Shown piece by piece: positions 46,201 through 60,700 of a stretch of 64,000 nt of DNA. Numbering within the stretch: the first letter of the stretch is position 1; the number at the start of each line of letters is the position of its first letter. The notes under the pieces are model-generated. The model was not told the DNA's origin and did not search any database. It saw only the letters and a program-made list of their open reading frames with translations. Source of the stretch: Temnothorax longispinosus (lineage: Eukaryota > Arthropoda > Insecta > Hymenoptera > Formicidae); the NCBI RefSeq assembly GCF_030848805.1, contig NC_092362.1, forward strand, positions 15,545,642-15,609,641, written 5' to 3'. The position numbers and the translations under genes are program-made.

Positions 46201-49200
46201 AGAGAACGGGCAGCGGCGATCGCGAGCGAGAGTAACCAAAAGAAAGAGAACTTGGGAGAGAAGTGTCCGTAGAGAAGCGCAGGAGGAAGATGAAAGAATA
46301 AGGGAGAGAAAGGTGCATCGAGGGCGAAGAGCGGGAAAGATGCGCGAGGAAGGTAATAAGGAGAAACGGAGCAAAAGAGTGGGTTCTTGGCCGTGCGATT
46401 ATACGATCGACGAAACGAGCGGGAAAGAGAGGGCGAGGGTGGGAATTAAATGGGGCGGGCTCTTGATTAGTTTGGCTATCCACCCCCCGGTCGGTCGCGC
46501 AGGACTACCCGAGGGTACTCCCACGCTTAATCCAGCATTATGAATATTTTCTCTTCGTCGTTGGCGTTATACCCCAGCAGCAGCGCGGCAGCGTAGCGGG
46601 AAGAGCGAGTGGAGCGTGACGGAGAGAAAGCGGAGGAAAAAAAGAAAGAGAAAGAGGAAAGGAGTGAGACCGGGAGGGACGAAGGGAAGCAGAAAGTCCG
46701 GTTCGTGGTCAGGGCAAGGTGATGTTCTGTGTGCGTCCTATATCCTGTACATATACGTGTCCTCGTATCCCATTGTGGCGTCCGCAACGAGAGACGGCCC
46801 CATATTTTTCGCGCTTATTCGTTCCGCGCCGACCGAAACGACGCGGACAACCGCGTAACTCGCGCGTAACTCAACCAGAAGCAATCCGAAAAACCTAATC
46901 ATGACGAAATGAAACACATCGTACAACGTGTGCCGCGCTATCGCATTTTGATAAATGAGAAATGGACGAGATAATCAGACTGACCAGATATCAAATTAAT
47001 GTTTAAATATACCTTTTATGCTGCAACTAGAATATGTTTTTATTGTACATAAAAGGCTTCTGTTGATGAATCTTTTATTTTTTACTATGAAAGATACTAT
47101 TAGACGTATTTTATATTGATTTAATAAGGTAGGATAGTTTATTTTAAATTACTTTATACTTTTGCTCCTTTTCCAATATATGATCACGGACGTATGATGT
47201 GCGATATATAGATACGTGAGAATATATTAGCGTTATCAATTAATTTTATTTTGAAATTTATTGTAAGTATAATACATTTATCTAAATTCTTTTTAAATGG
47301 AATAATTAAGTGATATACATAAACCATTTAAGTTATATTATTAAAGAAGAAATAATTTGCATATCAATTAAAATTTGTCATTAATAATGTACATTTATAC
47401 ATAACAATTGAAGCAAATCATTTCGTATCTAGAATTAAAGTAACATTATTTCCATTTCAAAGCGTACCTTTTAATTGAACGAGATTAATCGTTATCTTAG
47501 GCGATCTTGAGCCCACAAAACAAGACGCAAAATATATGTATAGTAACAGCCGTAACAGCTCGCTTGTCGAAATCAATTTAAAAAATAAGGAACGGAATAT
47601 TCTTTCGTAATACATTTAAATATTTCGTAACGGCTGCCTGGCGTGCGGCCTTGATGTTTGTTTAGCGTACGTCGAGCGTTACAAGGTTGCGTACACAAGG
47701 CCGCCGCGTGCTGTCATTCGCCCGGTGAGACTCGGAGTCGGCAGGTAACGGCGCGTGCCGCTCTGCGTGTCGCCGTATTACCCATCGAAACGCGATTTCC
47801 TCCTACGAACAATTAGCTCACCTGTTAGCCTGTGCGATTAATTAACTCGCGCGACTGACGACTGCAAATATACCGACGGAATTATAAAGTACTGTCGCGA
47901 TATTTATACGCAAAGTATAATGGATTTCCTTAGTAACACTTACAATTAACTTCGAATGTATTTCGCATCGAGTTTCGCGAGTCTTCCACTAAATGTATAT
48001 TATATAGCAGTTATGATATCATGGAAATAATTGTTCGCTTCTCGCAAACTGAACACAGTCTCCAGTTGAGCTTTATAAAAATGTGATTATATAAACTATA
48101 AACCATCTATGTCTTAAAATACAAAACTTTATTTTATGCATTTTATCTAATATATAATATATTTTTCAGTACCTATGAGATTTATGCAGAACTGATTTTT
48201 TTATAAATACGGGTCTAATTTCCAATTCCTAGACTTCAGTTTTTAAAGAGAGATAGAAAAGCGTATCAAAATTATTTTCAATCGCTTTAGAAATTTATCG
48301 AGCTTTATAAAAAAAATGGAACGAAGGAAAGTGTTCATGTTTTTTCAGAATAATTTCAGAATCATTTTGCGGATGATGTAGGCTTTATATACATATAATT
48401 CGTATCATATGTAGAAAAACGATTAAGTGTGCTAAAGATCGAGGACAATCGTAATGACAAACAGAACGAACTAATACATTTTCGTGGCTCACCGTTCAGC
48501 AGTCAGGCGTTAAATAAGTTTGCTCGCGGCGTCCTTAATCCAGTCTTCGTGACCGTCACTATCGCGAGTGGAATTTCACTTGTCGGCTGCCGCCGAGCGT
48601 ACGAATCTCGCGCGATTCCAGAAAATCATCTCTTCTCGCCGCCGTCCGTCGAAGAGGCAGAAAGAGAAAGAGACGGAAAGAGAGATGGAACCAGTTCGTC
48701 GTCGTTTTACGACTAAAAGGGGCTACCCTCCCGTCGATCCTCCGAGCGGAATGAATCTCTTGCTGGGTAATTAGGCAGATTACTTTCCGGAGTCGTTCGA
48801 GTCCCGGTTTCTTACTCCGTAGTCCGCAGTAGGTGTAGTATATATTTCGCCTACGCCGGTAGTCGGGGGTTGGAGGACAATTAAAGGAAGAAATTCTTCG
48901 GGCTTGTGGGGAGCGAGAGAGCGTATCGCGGCACGACGACGTCCGTAGGCGAATTCGGTGCGGCCGATTCGAGCGCGACTTAAATTCACCGCAGAGCTAA
49001 TCGACCAAAAGGTGGGTTTCTAGCGGAAGTAATGTCGCGCTTAAAGGCCTCTCTTCTACCCTCGGCCTCTCTTCAGAAACGCCGCGGCGATTACCGAAAA
49101 TATCGTTGCGGCGGGAAAAGGTCTCTTTCTCTCTTGTCGCCGGCGCGGCGTCGGGAGAAAGGCTTCGCTCGAGGGCGAGAAAGAGCGAAGGAAGTGTGCG

Positions 49201-50100
49201 AGAGGGAAAGGCGCAAGGGCCGCAAAGGTTACCGGGAGACGGGGGGAGAGAGAGCCACCACGCGAATGTACCGTTTTTATTTACGACCGAAGGAAGATCC
49301 AGGTCTCCTTCGACCATGCCGGCGGTCGCTTCCCGTTAATTAAATAATATTTCTCGTGAAGCCCGCGGGAAGCACCAGCGTAAAGCCTCACGATAAGAGC
49401 CGCGGGGGGAAATCGCGTCTCGACGACGGGGAAAGGGAGAAAAAGAGAGAGAAAGGGAGAGAGAGAAAAAAACATGGCCCCGCTAAGAGCACTTATTGCA
49501 GTATTGAGATCGTAACTCAGAGTCCAGACCCGTCATAAACGCGCCTCGTGCGTCCGACCACTGGCCACTCTTTCTCTTTCTTCTCTTCCTCCTTTTGTCG
49601 TTTCCCTTCACTGGTACCTCCCTTCCAGTCCTCTCGATACTACGCGGGAAGATGTGTTCAACAGTCGCCTACAGACAGGGGACGACAAAAAATACAAGTG
49701 CCTGTTTGGAGTCGAAGTATATAGAAAAGCTCTCTGTATGCTTCCTTTCATTCCGTTTTGTACATACTCACGATCGGGGAACGGCGTAATTTGCGGCTGT
49801 AGGCAAACTTTCAATCTCGCACACCTCCACTTTCCCACACTTTATATATCTTAAAACAAACAATTTTATTTTAATTAATTATATTATAAAATTTTACTTT
49901 CTTTGTTATTTTAATTTTACAGAATTAGTAACAGTTTTTAATAGTTATTAAAAATAATGCTGCTATTTTACTCCACTTATTTTTTGCTGCGATTCGATTT
50001 TTGATACCTATTAGCATAATTTATGATTGCGCTTGTAGCGCATTGCTCTGTTTATTATTTGCCGCAAATAGAGATTATGCAATTTGCTATTAATAAAAAG
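43201..50100 (+). other. putative long intron 2, part 2
   Basis: AT-rich at 43.2-43.6, 44.5-45.8, 46.95-48.4 and 49.85-50.1 kb; CpG-rich at 43.65-44.35, 45.8-46.9, 47.6-47.8 and 48.5-49.5 kb. Purine-rich runs occupy 46.17-46.37 and 46.61-46.70 kb. A short tandem repeat lies at 44702-44762. No exon is recognised. Confidence 0.4.
44702..44762 (+). repeat. tandem repeat, unit 25-27 bp
   Basis: Two full units beginning TTTTATAATGATATA and ending TCTAG, then a partial third (TTTTATAAT). Confidence 0.8.
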
Positions 50101-53100
50101 TTAAATCTTTGAGCTTAAAGAAAAATGTATATGTGACGTCCACGAGATGTCAATTGTCTAATTTACTCAATAAACGGATCGTATATCGTGTCACCGTGTG
50201 TTTCTTCCTCGTGCTAGAGCCTGTGTTCCGCTATTAGCGAATAGCCGTGATATGCACACGAGTGTGTAATAACGATTCGCTCACGCGACGCGATGCGTAC
50301 CGATGGCGATCGCGGCTTGATAATAGCGATTTCCATCCCATAATCCAGCTCAAGCGTTATCGAGCTTCACGCTATCAACTTCAGATCAGGTTTTAGACAT
50401 CGCGCTTGTCTGAAATAATATGGTGAATAAGTACTCTGTATTTTATCATGCGACGGGATAACGGATCGCTTGTTTCATCTATCACGACTTATTATCATTT
50501 TACAACTTTCCCAGAGGTTGCTTCGCTTAAAATGAGAACGTCATGACGGGTCATGCAATTATTGTAATTTACACACAAACACAATATAATCGGATTTTAA
50601 AGGAACATTGTCTGACCAACATGAAGTAGATTTTCTTCAACAAAAGAAAACATGAATCTTAATTTGAATCTTAATCAAAAGAAATTTAATATTAACAAGA
50701 CTATACAGTAGATAACTTTCCGAAAGATTTTTTGCATGAACGAACTTGTATTATAACTTTATATGCATACACCCACACACACACGCACACTAATGTATGT
50801 AAGAAATCTGATAAATAGTTAAACGGATGTATAACAATCAGTAATGAGATCTACAGTAATATACGTCGTTTCTAGGAAATAAGAAATTAACTGCAGAAAG
50901 GATTTTTCTCATCAAACCGATAATCATCTCCCCCGTAAATCTCGCGAAATTTATAACTCATGTCAGATTTATCTGGACGATAAACGATAACCAAGTAACG
51001 ATTCTGATCCTATATAGGTACCTACGTGCTTTATAAAGTCGCGTTACCCACAAACCATTGTTTTTGTCCCGCCGGCTTTAAACCGGCTCTAAAACTGATA
51101 GAAGGAGACTCCGAATCCGGTTATTTCAGAGGTAATAATTAATTATGCGTCATTACCTTAACGGCGGAGGGGAAGACGGGGAGCCGATCTCCGCCGCGTT
51201 CGACAACGAGCGAATTAAGATTGGATGTCGGCTCGAAAGAGCGGATATAAAACTTCAGGTATTCGCTCTTCTTTCTCCCGGCGACGTGGAAGAGAGCAGG
51301 AACGAGCGATCTTCGCGTGGCCGTTAACCCTTTAAGTGTCGGCTGTGAACTCGATCTACTCGTTAGGTTATCGCGAGCGGTCCCGACGGCACGGAGAGAA
51401 CGGCGCGGAATGTGCTGCAGGTAATCGAGAGGAGAGTAGTGGAACCTGCCGGATATCGCCGGGAAAGGCGAGCGGGTTTTAGCGATGGTCGTGACTTTTG
51501 ATAGAGCTTAATGTAATTCTGTATATGTATATACGTCAGAGTTTCTCTCTTTCTCTTTCTTTTATCTCTCTTTTATTATGTACCTCTTTATCTCATTCGC
51601 AAACGGCGCTCGAAATCGTGCAAATAGAAGGAAGCGACGATGATTTTAAAATGCCTAATGCCCGGGCCGATGCAAATTTCCATGGCATGCATTAACCGCG
51701 CGTCCACACGCGCGCGCGCGATCGCAATTAAGGTAATTGCACTCGTTAGAGACGAGAAGCGACGAGGCCGGCAAAAAATATTCGGAAGTTCCGCGGGATA
51801 AAAAGGGTTAATTCCTTTTCCTTAATGCTCGCGGGACGACGTTCTTTCGAGTCATGGCTTGTCCACCGATAACGATACGAGTCTTCAGGAATGCTGTCCG
51901 CGTTATGCCAATGGAATTGCGTTTTTTCTCTATGTTTACATAGCACTGCTAGTTTTTGCGCGAGCTGGAAGTGTGCGCTTATACTTGGTAAGGTACGTGT
52001 GCGTTCCTGATCTCTCTATACGTAATAATGCAACTCGCGTTGTCTTGACACACGTGCAGAAATCGGGCGTGCGTAATTGACTGTCTGTCTCATCTCACGC
52101 ATAAATTCCCGCGAAATGAAATGGGGGATTATCTTATCTTCATCTCTAAACTTCAACCTCCGACTGCTGCCGGCTGTATAACGACATAACTAAGGAACTT
52201 GACTCTAAAACGCACGGTGTTAAATTGCGATGTCATTCGCGTTTGAGGTCTTACTCGCGCAACTGTAGTAGTCTCTAAAACTGCAATTTTAATTATCGAA
52301 AGGTTTTACTCGGTGATACCGCATCTCGTAAAAATTTTTAATAAAATAAAATGATAAATGATAATTATCAATACAATTTTTATAACAGTCTGTGTTTCTT
52401 TAGGACGAAGGCACGCATTAAGAGCAATAAAGTTTCCTTTTGCCTCTGTTAACCCGTCATCTGGTACACGAGTTTTTATTGAACTTAATAATCACTTAAT
52501 AATAAAACTCTATCACAATAATATCGAGTAACGATCCATTTCCGATCCAGTCGTGAGTTTACTTACGTTTTTTTTTTTTCCCCCCATTCGTTTCAATGAT
52601 TGCTACCTGTGCGCCAATTTATTTACTGAACACCCTGTATTTATTCCTCGTTCCTCGTATCTTGTCCTTATATCTCTCGTCTCGTCGCTCATTGCCCAGA
52701 CGTCGCGACGCCGGTATATTCTCTCGTACACGAGAGAGTTTCTCGCGCGTTTCCCGCGGATGCAACGCGCGCGCACGGTGGTAGATAGGTATAGCTATAG
52801 AGAGAACGGCTGGACCCGAATTGTGGGGATGGGACGGGCAGGAAAACGGGCGCCGCGGCCGGGACGCCAGACGCCGGGCGCCGGCTGTCCTAGACTCGGG
52901 ACAACGACCGCGATGTTTGTCGGGCGAAATGGCGTAAAAAGGGAACCGAGCCAGGGGATGGGGGTGCCTACTGCTATACGTATTTTCGAGGTACTTCGGA
53001 CAAGTACGTCCCGTCGCGGAGAAAGAAAGGCCCGTTGTAACGGGACGGCGAGGACGAGGAAAAAGGGAGCTCCCGCTGCCAAATGTTGGCGAGGTGAGAC

Positions 53101-56100
53101 TGGTGAGAGACGGTATTTCGATTCTCGGCGGAGAGGCAATCTCGCGATGTAGGCCACAATTACAATGGAGTGACCATTTCGTCTTGGCTATACCGTCTAT
53201 CGTTCTTTTACAGCGACGAGTTTCCTGCTTATCCTTTCGAAGAAATACGGCTTCTATTTTCCCACGGATGGCTCTCTCTCTCTCTCTTCTCTCTCTCCTC
53301 GTTGAACATTTCGCGTAAATTGCGCAATGAATTTTAGAAAACGATAAATAGCTTTAAATAGCTGACAAGCATTCCAAGATAATGATGGATCAGAAGTCAT
53401 GACATTCACACAGTGAGCTTTCTCTAACTCCCGGATCCGCGTTACTCTGCGTCGTAACATCGTTAATCTCAACGGTATTCGCATCATTATCAAGAAATAG
53501 GGTCAATCAGGTAATTGTGGCGGCGAAGCAAACGCGCATCGGCAATATGTCCTATAATGACGGCCAATTGACGGCTTTCATGTTTTCATGGTTTCTCAAT
53601 ACAATGTTAAATAAATTGCTATTTAGTAGTAGCCATTTCTACCATTCAAATAACTGGCTAGAGTTATGAAATGATTTTAGAATAAACAGCTGTTGCAGAC
53701 TGGCATATCGGACAGCACCATAATTTTGTAACGACTATGAATCTGTTATTGAAAAGTATTCCGCTGTCACGATTACCCCTATTTACGCAAAACTAATCTA
53801 GTAACAAACCGCGAAAAAGAAGCCGAGGAATGCTTGTACGCATTGAATAAGTACGTCCGGTAGCGCGCTGCGGCGATCATTCTCGGGGCGCGCTCGAGCG
53901 TCAACAGTCGAAGCCGCAAATACCGCAGCCGCCGCACGCAAGTAATTCTGCCCATTAACAGCCGGCGACGATCTCGTTACGATTTCGCATCCGAAGGGAG
54001 AAATCAAAAGCGAATCTCTCGGCACCTATTTGACTCCCGATCCCGCTACCGCGGCATGCGTATATATAGGATGAACGATATGTGATCGTGTGTAACGCAA
54101 GCGAGGTAGCCTGCCGTGAGAAAAGACCAGCCGCAATATAAGGGGAGAAGAAAAAAAAAAGCCGCGGCGGCTCACGCCTACACGCTGCGGACATCGCATC
54201 GCGAATGTGTGTACCCATCTACCTACCTACCGTATATGCGAGCCGATCGCTATTTAGATATTCCGCGCAGACAGAGATGATCGCGCGTGAACGCGCGGCG
54301 TACGTTCCGTGCCGGTCGACAGCAAGCAGCAACGATTCGCGGAAGATTCGCTGCCGCATCGATACCGGACTCGCGTGCCATGATCGGATGTTATCTTAAT
54401 CAAATGGAGATTGCTGAGCGGTATTTAAGCATGCGGAAAATTCGCCAGGTTGATCGAAACGACATTTACGGTATGAAACGATACAATCGAGCAATTGCGA
54501 TATTTGGAAACACTGAACGTTGCGTCACTGTACTATTATAGTCATCAGCATCGAAGATTCGCGGCCGCATCGAGATTGACCGACATGGCTAAGCGAATTT
54601 AACATTCGTTCAGATCATAGATATTCCGTCGCGATAACGCATGCCGCATGCCAACCGATCGACCGACGGAAAATCTGAATTTAAAAGTATAATACACACC
54701 GTCGGATCGGACATCAGCCGGACATTCCGGTCGAACGTTGCGTTATTCGCGTATTATATGTATACGATGACGCGGCGTTTCGTGCCGCGTGTCGCCGCAC
54801 GCCGCGCCGGCGGAAGAATCGCAGGCACTCGCCGATATTGACCGTCCGCGCGCATATAGGGGGATTTAAGGGCCGCACGCCGGCTGGTGGGCCGGATCGC
54901 CAGCGTAGCTAGGTAAGGGGTCGGGCTGTAAATTAATTACGGCTTAAAACATCGTTAGGATCCGCCGCAGTCGGCGGTGGGTTCGGTTATTAGCGCAGTA
55001 CATCATATCTCCGCCGTTCCCGCCGCGACCGGCTTTCACGCGTTGCGGCTTTTTCGCGCGCGTGGCTTTTGTCCTCCTCGCGTAACTGCCGGACATAGGT
55101 ACGTCGCATAGAGAAAAAGAGAAGGAGAGAGAGAAAGAGTAGAATTCTACGGTGGGGAATAACGACGCCTGGATACGTGGAACGGCCGCGCTCCTGTCCG
55201 CACAACGTCTCATTCGGATTGCTGTCGCGCACGTTCGTCCGGTCTTAGCCGCGAAAACGGCCATTGTGCGTCCCGCACCGTCGAGAACGCGGAATAATCT
55301 AATAAAACACCGACATTATAGGCTTAACGGTGCTGGAACGAGCTTTACCCGTCTCGTCTATTTCCTTCCCGAATAATCATATTTTGCTTTTACGTCTAGC
55401 TTTCCTTCTTTCCCTCCTGCTTCTTCGCCTTATACACGTCCATCTGTTTATTTTCATTACCGTTATATTTCGCAACTTTTGTCACATTTCTAAAAATTCC
55501 ACATTTAATATATAAAATTATCTTCTTACATATTGAAAAATTCCTGTAAAATATGGGATAAAAAATCAAATTTAGAAGAGTGGTTAATTTAGCAGCATAA
55601 TTTTGATTACATTTTTGTAAATCACTGTTAATCTGCCAAGAAACATTTCAGCATAACAGAATATGTAATTTAAAAGAAAGACTCAATATAGTTCAATTTA
55701 ATACTTTAATTACAATTTTACATTTAAATATTTCTTGTACATTTATTTCTACTTTATATAGATAATCTGTTTATTAAAATAGTCGCCTATAAGTGCTACG
55801 CGCTTATAATTTTCTCCGGTCTCTTTGAATCAGTCTGTACGCGCGTATAATCTGTGATCTCTCTCGATGAAGTGACAAGTCTCTCGCCAAGCAAGGAAGA
55901 CGATAAAAATTTGCTCGCGCCGGGCTTCTCCATCCTGTCCGACTACTCGTGCGTCCCACGCGTTTCGATCGTCGACGAGAGCGGCCGCGCGCGCCCCCGA
56001 GGGGACGCAAAATTGTAAAATATCAGCGAACGACCTGCGGCAATTGCGGAGATATCGGCAAGCCGACGGTGCATAAAGATTGTAAAAAAATCGCGGGCCG

Positions 56101-57700
56101 TTTTGCTCAGTCGCGGCGATTAAGCCCGACGTATAATTGGCGGCTTAACGTCGCCATACGCATCCGCACAATTTTCCGCACCCACGCGTCCCGCGCTTTG
56201 AACACTCGCGCTCGGAAGGTCGGCGAGTTTAAGCTACCGCACAATGGAAAAGGGATTATCCCTTTTGCGGCCATACTCTAACTCCCCCCGTGCGTCATGA
56301 ATGATGTATAATAATGCTTCCAATTGACGGTAAATTCAACGTTAAAGAGCATCGAAGATGACCACGGTCAGATGCGCGGTTGCGATAATCGTGCTGGATG
56401 AAAAACTTGATTGTTATTGCTGACAAATTGTCTGCTCTTATACTTAACAAGAAAAGCGATCCGAATATCATTTCCGGGGGAATTCTCAACTCTTACACAC
56501 ATATATTCGAGGTCTGGTGAAAATGAATGAACATATCTCATTCTGTTCTGTCTGTTTTAATGATCTATGGCTCGTAAAGTTTGCTGCTATGAGAGAGCTT
56601 ATTTTAGTTTTTCTTAAATGTCGACAGTTAAAAAATGAAAAAGATGATTCATTGCTCGTGTTCAGATGATCGATGTTGTTCTTATATTTTTCCTATCATA
56701 ATTTTTATTATACTAATAAGCAGGATAAAATTTATTATTGCAGCTCGGAAGAAATTGTATATTTTACTATTATATATCATCAATCTTTTACTTTGACTTT
56801 ACATTTCCTGCGACTCGGAAATTCACTATCGAGAAAACTTTATATATTTCGTTCCTGCGTGGAATAAACGCTCTGTCCTCCAAACAGTAATGCACTTAAG
56901 CGGCTGCTTTCTTGCATTTACGAAATTACGGTTGTTACGTTGTCGCAAGCATTAACTGCGTTCCATGACATAAATTCAACCTGCTTGTTTTTCTCTCGAA
57001 AGTCGAGTGGCCAAGTTGAAAGTAGAGCGCAACGGGGCGCCGTGACCTGGCGCTCGGTTGCGTTGATGTAATGCTTTATTATGCTCCTGTTTTGCCGAAA
57101 GTAGCAACACTCGGTGCGATGCGCCGTTGGCTGCATCGCGGATGCATGCATGGGAAGAACAACGTCGGCGTTCGACAGAAAAACCGGTCGATTTTGGACT
57201 TCCAATGAACGCGATCGTATACGCGTACATTCACGACGCAATCGGGTCGGCTTTCACTTACTTAAGTGCTCACGGTTTACGTTAAGCGGATTACCGTGCG
57301 AGCACATCATCGTGATAAAACATGCGGATTGTTATTCGCGTGGGAAAAAATTAACGGAGACGTATCGAGATCAATCGGTCGGATTCCTTCCCGCGGCCGT
57401 CTAACCTTCTAGCTTTTCATTAACGCACTCTATTTACCACGAACTTACCTCGTGGAAAAGTAGTGTCCTATGCGGTAAAGAGATTCGCACGATTTCTCTC
57501 GGTGGTCCCGATTTTCTGGTAACCCTGCGTACTCTTCGTCATTGTCCATTGTATATATTTATAAGATCTTCTTTGGTCACTTTAATGTTTTTAAATCTCG
57601 TCTTTCTACTTTTCTTATTTTATCTCACGTGCTCTGTGTCATTACATAAAGAAACTTATGCCTCTCTTCCTTTGTAACTATAAAAAGAAACAAGTAATTT
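50101..57700 (+). other. putative long intron 2, part 3
   Basis: CpG-rich at about 51.1-51.9, 52.65-53.15, 53.8-55.3, 55.85-56.3 and 57.0-57.5 kb, otherwise AT-rich. Donor-like strings occur at 51419 (CAG|GTAATC), 53092 (GAG|GTGAGA) and 54912 (TAG|GTAAGG), but none ends a recognisable coding stretch. Confidence 0.4.
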
Positions 57701-60700
57701 TGCATACGTAAAATAAATATATATATATTTTTATAATTTTAAAATGTATTGTACTTTAATAAACTACATAATAAAATAATAAAAATATATATTTTACGTA
57801 CAAAAAATACAGATAATACAGAAGAGAATAAGATAAAAACCGGTTTGCTGTTTTGCATGAGCATCGAACGTCAAATTCATGACGAAAGTAAAATTGCAAT
57901 TTTTATTAAGAAAATTAATATAACTGTGAACTACACGAAAATTTCCTCTCCCGAGATTTTACCGTTACATTATTCTAGATACTTTACCATTCTTTAAAAT
58001 AAAGTGGTATATGATACGGGCTCACATGACCCGTGCATGCGTTAGTTATCTTCTTGCATAATCCGATGTCTCCTTTCTGCATCACGGAGCCCGATAAAAA
58101 TTCGGACAAGATGGAACGCGACGCGCTAAGTGAGCAAGAGTGAAAGGGGGGACGTGCGGAGATCGAGAGGTGCATTGCGAAAAAATCGCTGTGAGATCGG
58201 ATGCCCCGCTCGAAAGAGGATGAAGAGGAGGAGGAGGATGAGAAGACGAAGGCAGCGGGGTATTTCGCTCTGGTTCTTTTGCCGCGTACGAAGACGCACG
58301 AAGGATCGACAAGTGCGGCCGTACGTGGTACGCGATAACGATCGATCGCGACAGCCTTATATCTCGTTTCTTCCGTCTCGTCTCGCGCCAGGTCTTCGCC
58401 TGCGCGAGGTCCCCGATCCTTCGCGCAAACGATATCGAATTTCATGTGTGTACCTAGGAATGCGGGACCGCGCCGCGCGTAACTCTATACGTCGGTCACG
58501 CACGGAGGATTCGATCGCGTTGCAGGATTGGACCGGGAGCGTGCGTTTCGTATTATGCGTGCGTACCGCAAGGATGATCGAAGACGGATTTACGAAGCGG
58601 ATGAATCTCCATCGCCGGTAACAAGCTTCATATCCGGCCGCTACACGAGTAGACTTCTTGAGCTTCCTTGAGAAAGCGAGGGAAAAAATTGAAAGTCCCT
58701 GAAATCACAGTTGCCTTTTCTCCTGACACGCGATCCAATTTTCAGCTTATCGGAAAAATGTACGCAACATCTTTTGAAATTAGATTAATAACTAAATAAT
58801 TACTTGTACTATATATGAAAGATGTACCATACATCAAAATCATAAATCAAATTTTACAACAACATATAAAACTCGATATGATAAAATGGTTATCGAAAAA
58901 TACTACGTAATAAATTGACAATTAAAATTACGATTTTATTAAGAAATGCAAGATGTAAGATTAAGTTAAATTTTGTGAGTCCTAAAAAATTTATTACAAT
59001 AAGATTGTATCGCGCGCGTGTTACAATAGTGGCGAGTGCAGAACTGCGAGATAGTCTGGAGAACGAGTCTGCCCTTGGCTTCGTTGTGCATTTTTACTGT
59101 ATTGTAACTCGGACGCTGGATGCGCATCGCAGTCTTACAACGATGCATGTACGCTGGATAGAGAGCTCGGACGATCGTTTCGCCCATACCTATTCTTCTT
59201 ATGCATTCTGCAGGCATACGTTTGCGAAGAAAGGCACGCCGCGATACGCTATGAAAATTATCAATCGATGAAAAAGCCGCTGCAAACATCCGGTTGAAAG
59301 CCGATTTCGTTTGGAATTCAGTTTGCCTCGTGTTAAATCTCTTCACGATCCGTTTGTGTTAATATATGCTAAACTTGTTTATCAAATTAGTATCAAGCTC
59401 ATTCTATTCAATTTCGCAAATAATAATAATATCATAATGTCATTTTTTTTTCTTTATTATATAAAGGATTCAGTACAGAAATGAACGAAATCTGTGGGGA
59501 ATCATTTAACAAAAGACGTTTAATTTAAAGACTTATCTTATATTTGCAGACATTGCGTTCAGAGATTCAGAAAAGTTCTAAAAACTCGCCCTTCGATCGC
59601 ATTTGCTCCAGGTCCTTTCAAAGCTCGTTTTTTACGTCGGATAATTTTGAGGGTGGCGACCGAGCCGTGACCCATCGCGAGGGAAAAGTCGTCTTGAAGA
59701 AGGATCGTGGCATCGCACGATTCCATTTCGGTCACATTACTTTTCGCGCTCCTCGCGTTTTTCGCCTCGCTCCGGTAGCCACCTCTTGTTTTACACGCCG
59801 AAAGTCGCAAGTTCTATCGGCGCCTCATTGTCGCGAATACGTATTTGTTTATTTCATATATTTATGAGAAGATCTTTAGTACCATACTAAATACGCTATT
59901 TTTTTTTTCTAAATATAAATTACAATATGTTCAATTATTTTTTATAGACAAAGGATTTTGTAACGAAGAATTTTTAAATAATTACGGTACTTTTCTCGCC
60001 GCATATACAACTTTGATAAACCCGAAATTAGCAGGAGAGAGTTATCGTACTCTGAAATCTTAGCAGTGAATCACCGGAAAAGACCACTTTTTTACGGTAA
60101 ATTACCCTGATCCTGGTCATTACAACAATCCCTGTGTTTCTCTCGCTCGCGAGCCACGTTTTGCACGTATTAAAATGCGAACTGTGCTTCCTCCAGCGCG
60201 GTAAATGCTCCGACTTACAAAGTGAAGTGGTATTTCCTCGGAAGTCGGCCTCTCTCTCTCTCTTCGTCCGCGCGCCCCGCGCGAGAGCACCGATTTTACA
60301 AGCCGAACTGTTTTACAGAGAACACATAGTACGCGTCTCTCGGCGTTGGTAGAATGTTGGTTAAATCCATTCGCGTGAGCATTTAGCGCGGAAATCGTGC
60401 TTCCTTTTTTTCGCAGTAAAATTAAAGTGCCCATTACCGTTGCCGATTGCCGTGTCATTTCGCGAGGCAGCGCACGCGATACGAACGAACAGTCTCGTCG
60501 GGCTAGATGAATGGGACGGTCAAGAGAGGAAAGTCGTTTGTCGGGAGGAGGAACAGGTGTAGAAGGAGGAGGAGGATGAGGCGCAAGGAAGCAGGAGGCG
60601 GTGCGTCAGAGCCACGCACAGCGTCGATGTGTGTTATTGTGTCGTATTAATTATGAGCGACGTAAGGCGGCGATTAAGCCAGCAGAAACCAGAGGCGACG

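Noticed and set aside
46141..46858. Frames rich in Ser/Leu/Phe or Lys/Arg/Glu
   Set aside because: Products of a purine-rich tract read on the two strands.
51733..51765. AATTGCACTCGT resembles the start of miR-92
   Set aside because: The rest of the mature sequence does not follow and no complementary arm giving a precursor hairpin is visible nearby.
52553..53152. 199-codon plus-strand frame
   Set aside because: Arg/Gly-rich without family resemblance and largely mirrored by an open minus-strand frame; a donor-like GTGAGA at 53093 falls inside it but no acceptor fits.
56020..56100. CGNCGDIGKP-like frame suggesting a zinc knuckle
   Set aside because: No flanking family sequence or splice sites; the frame lies in GC-rich DNA where open frames are expected.
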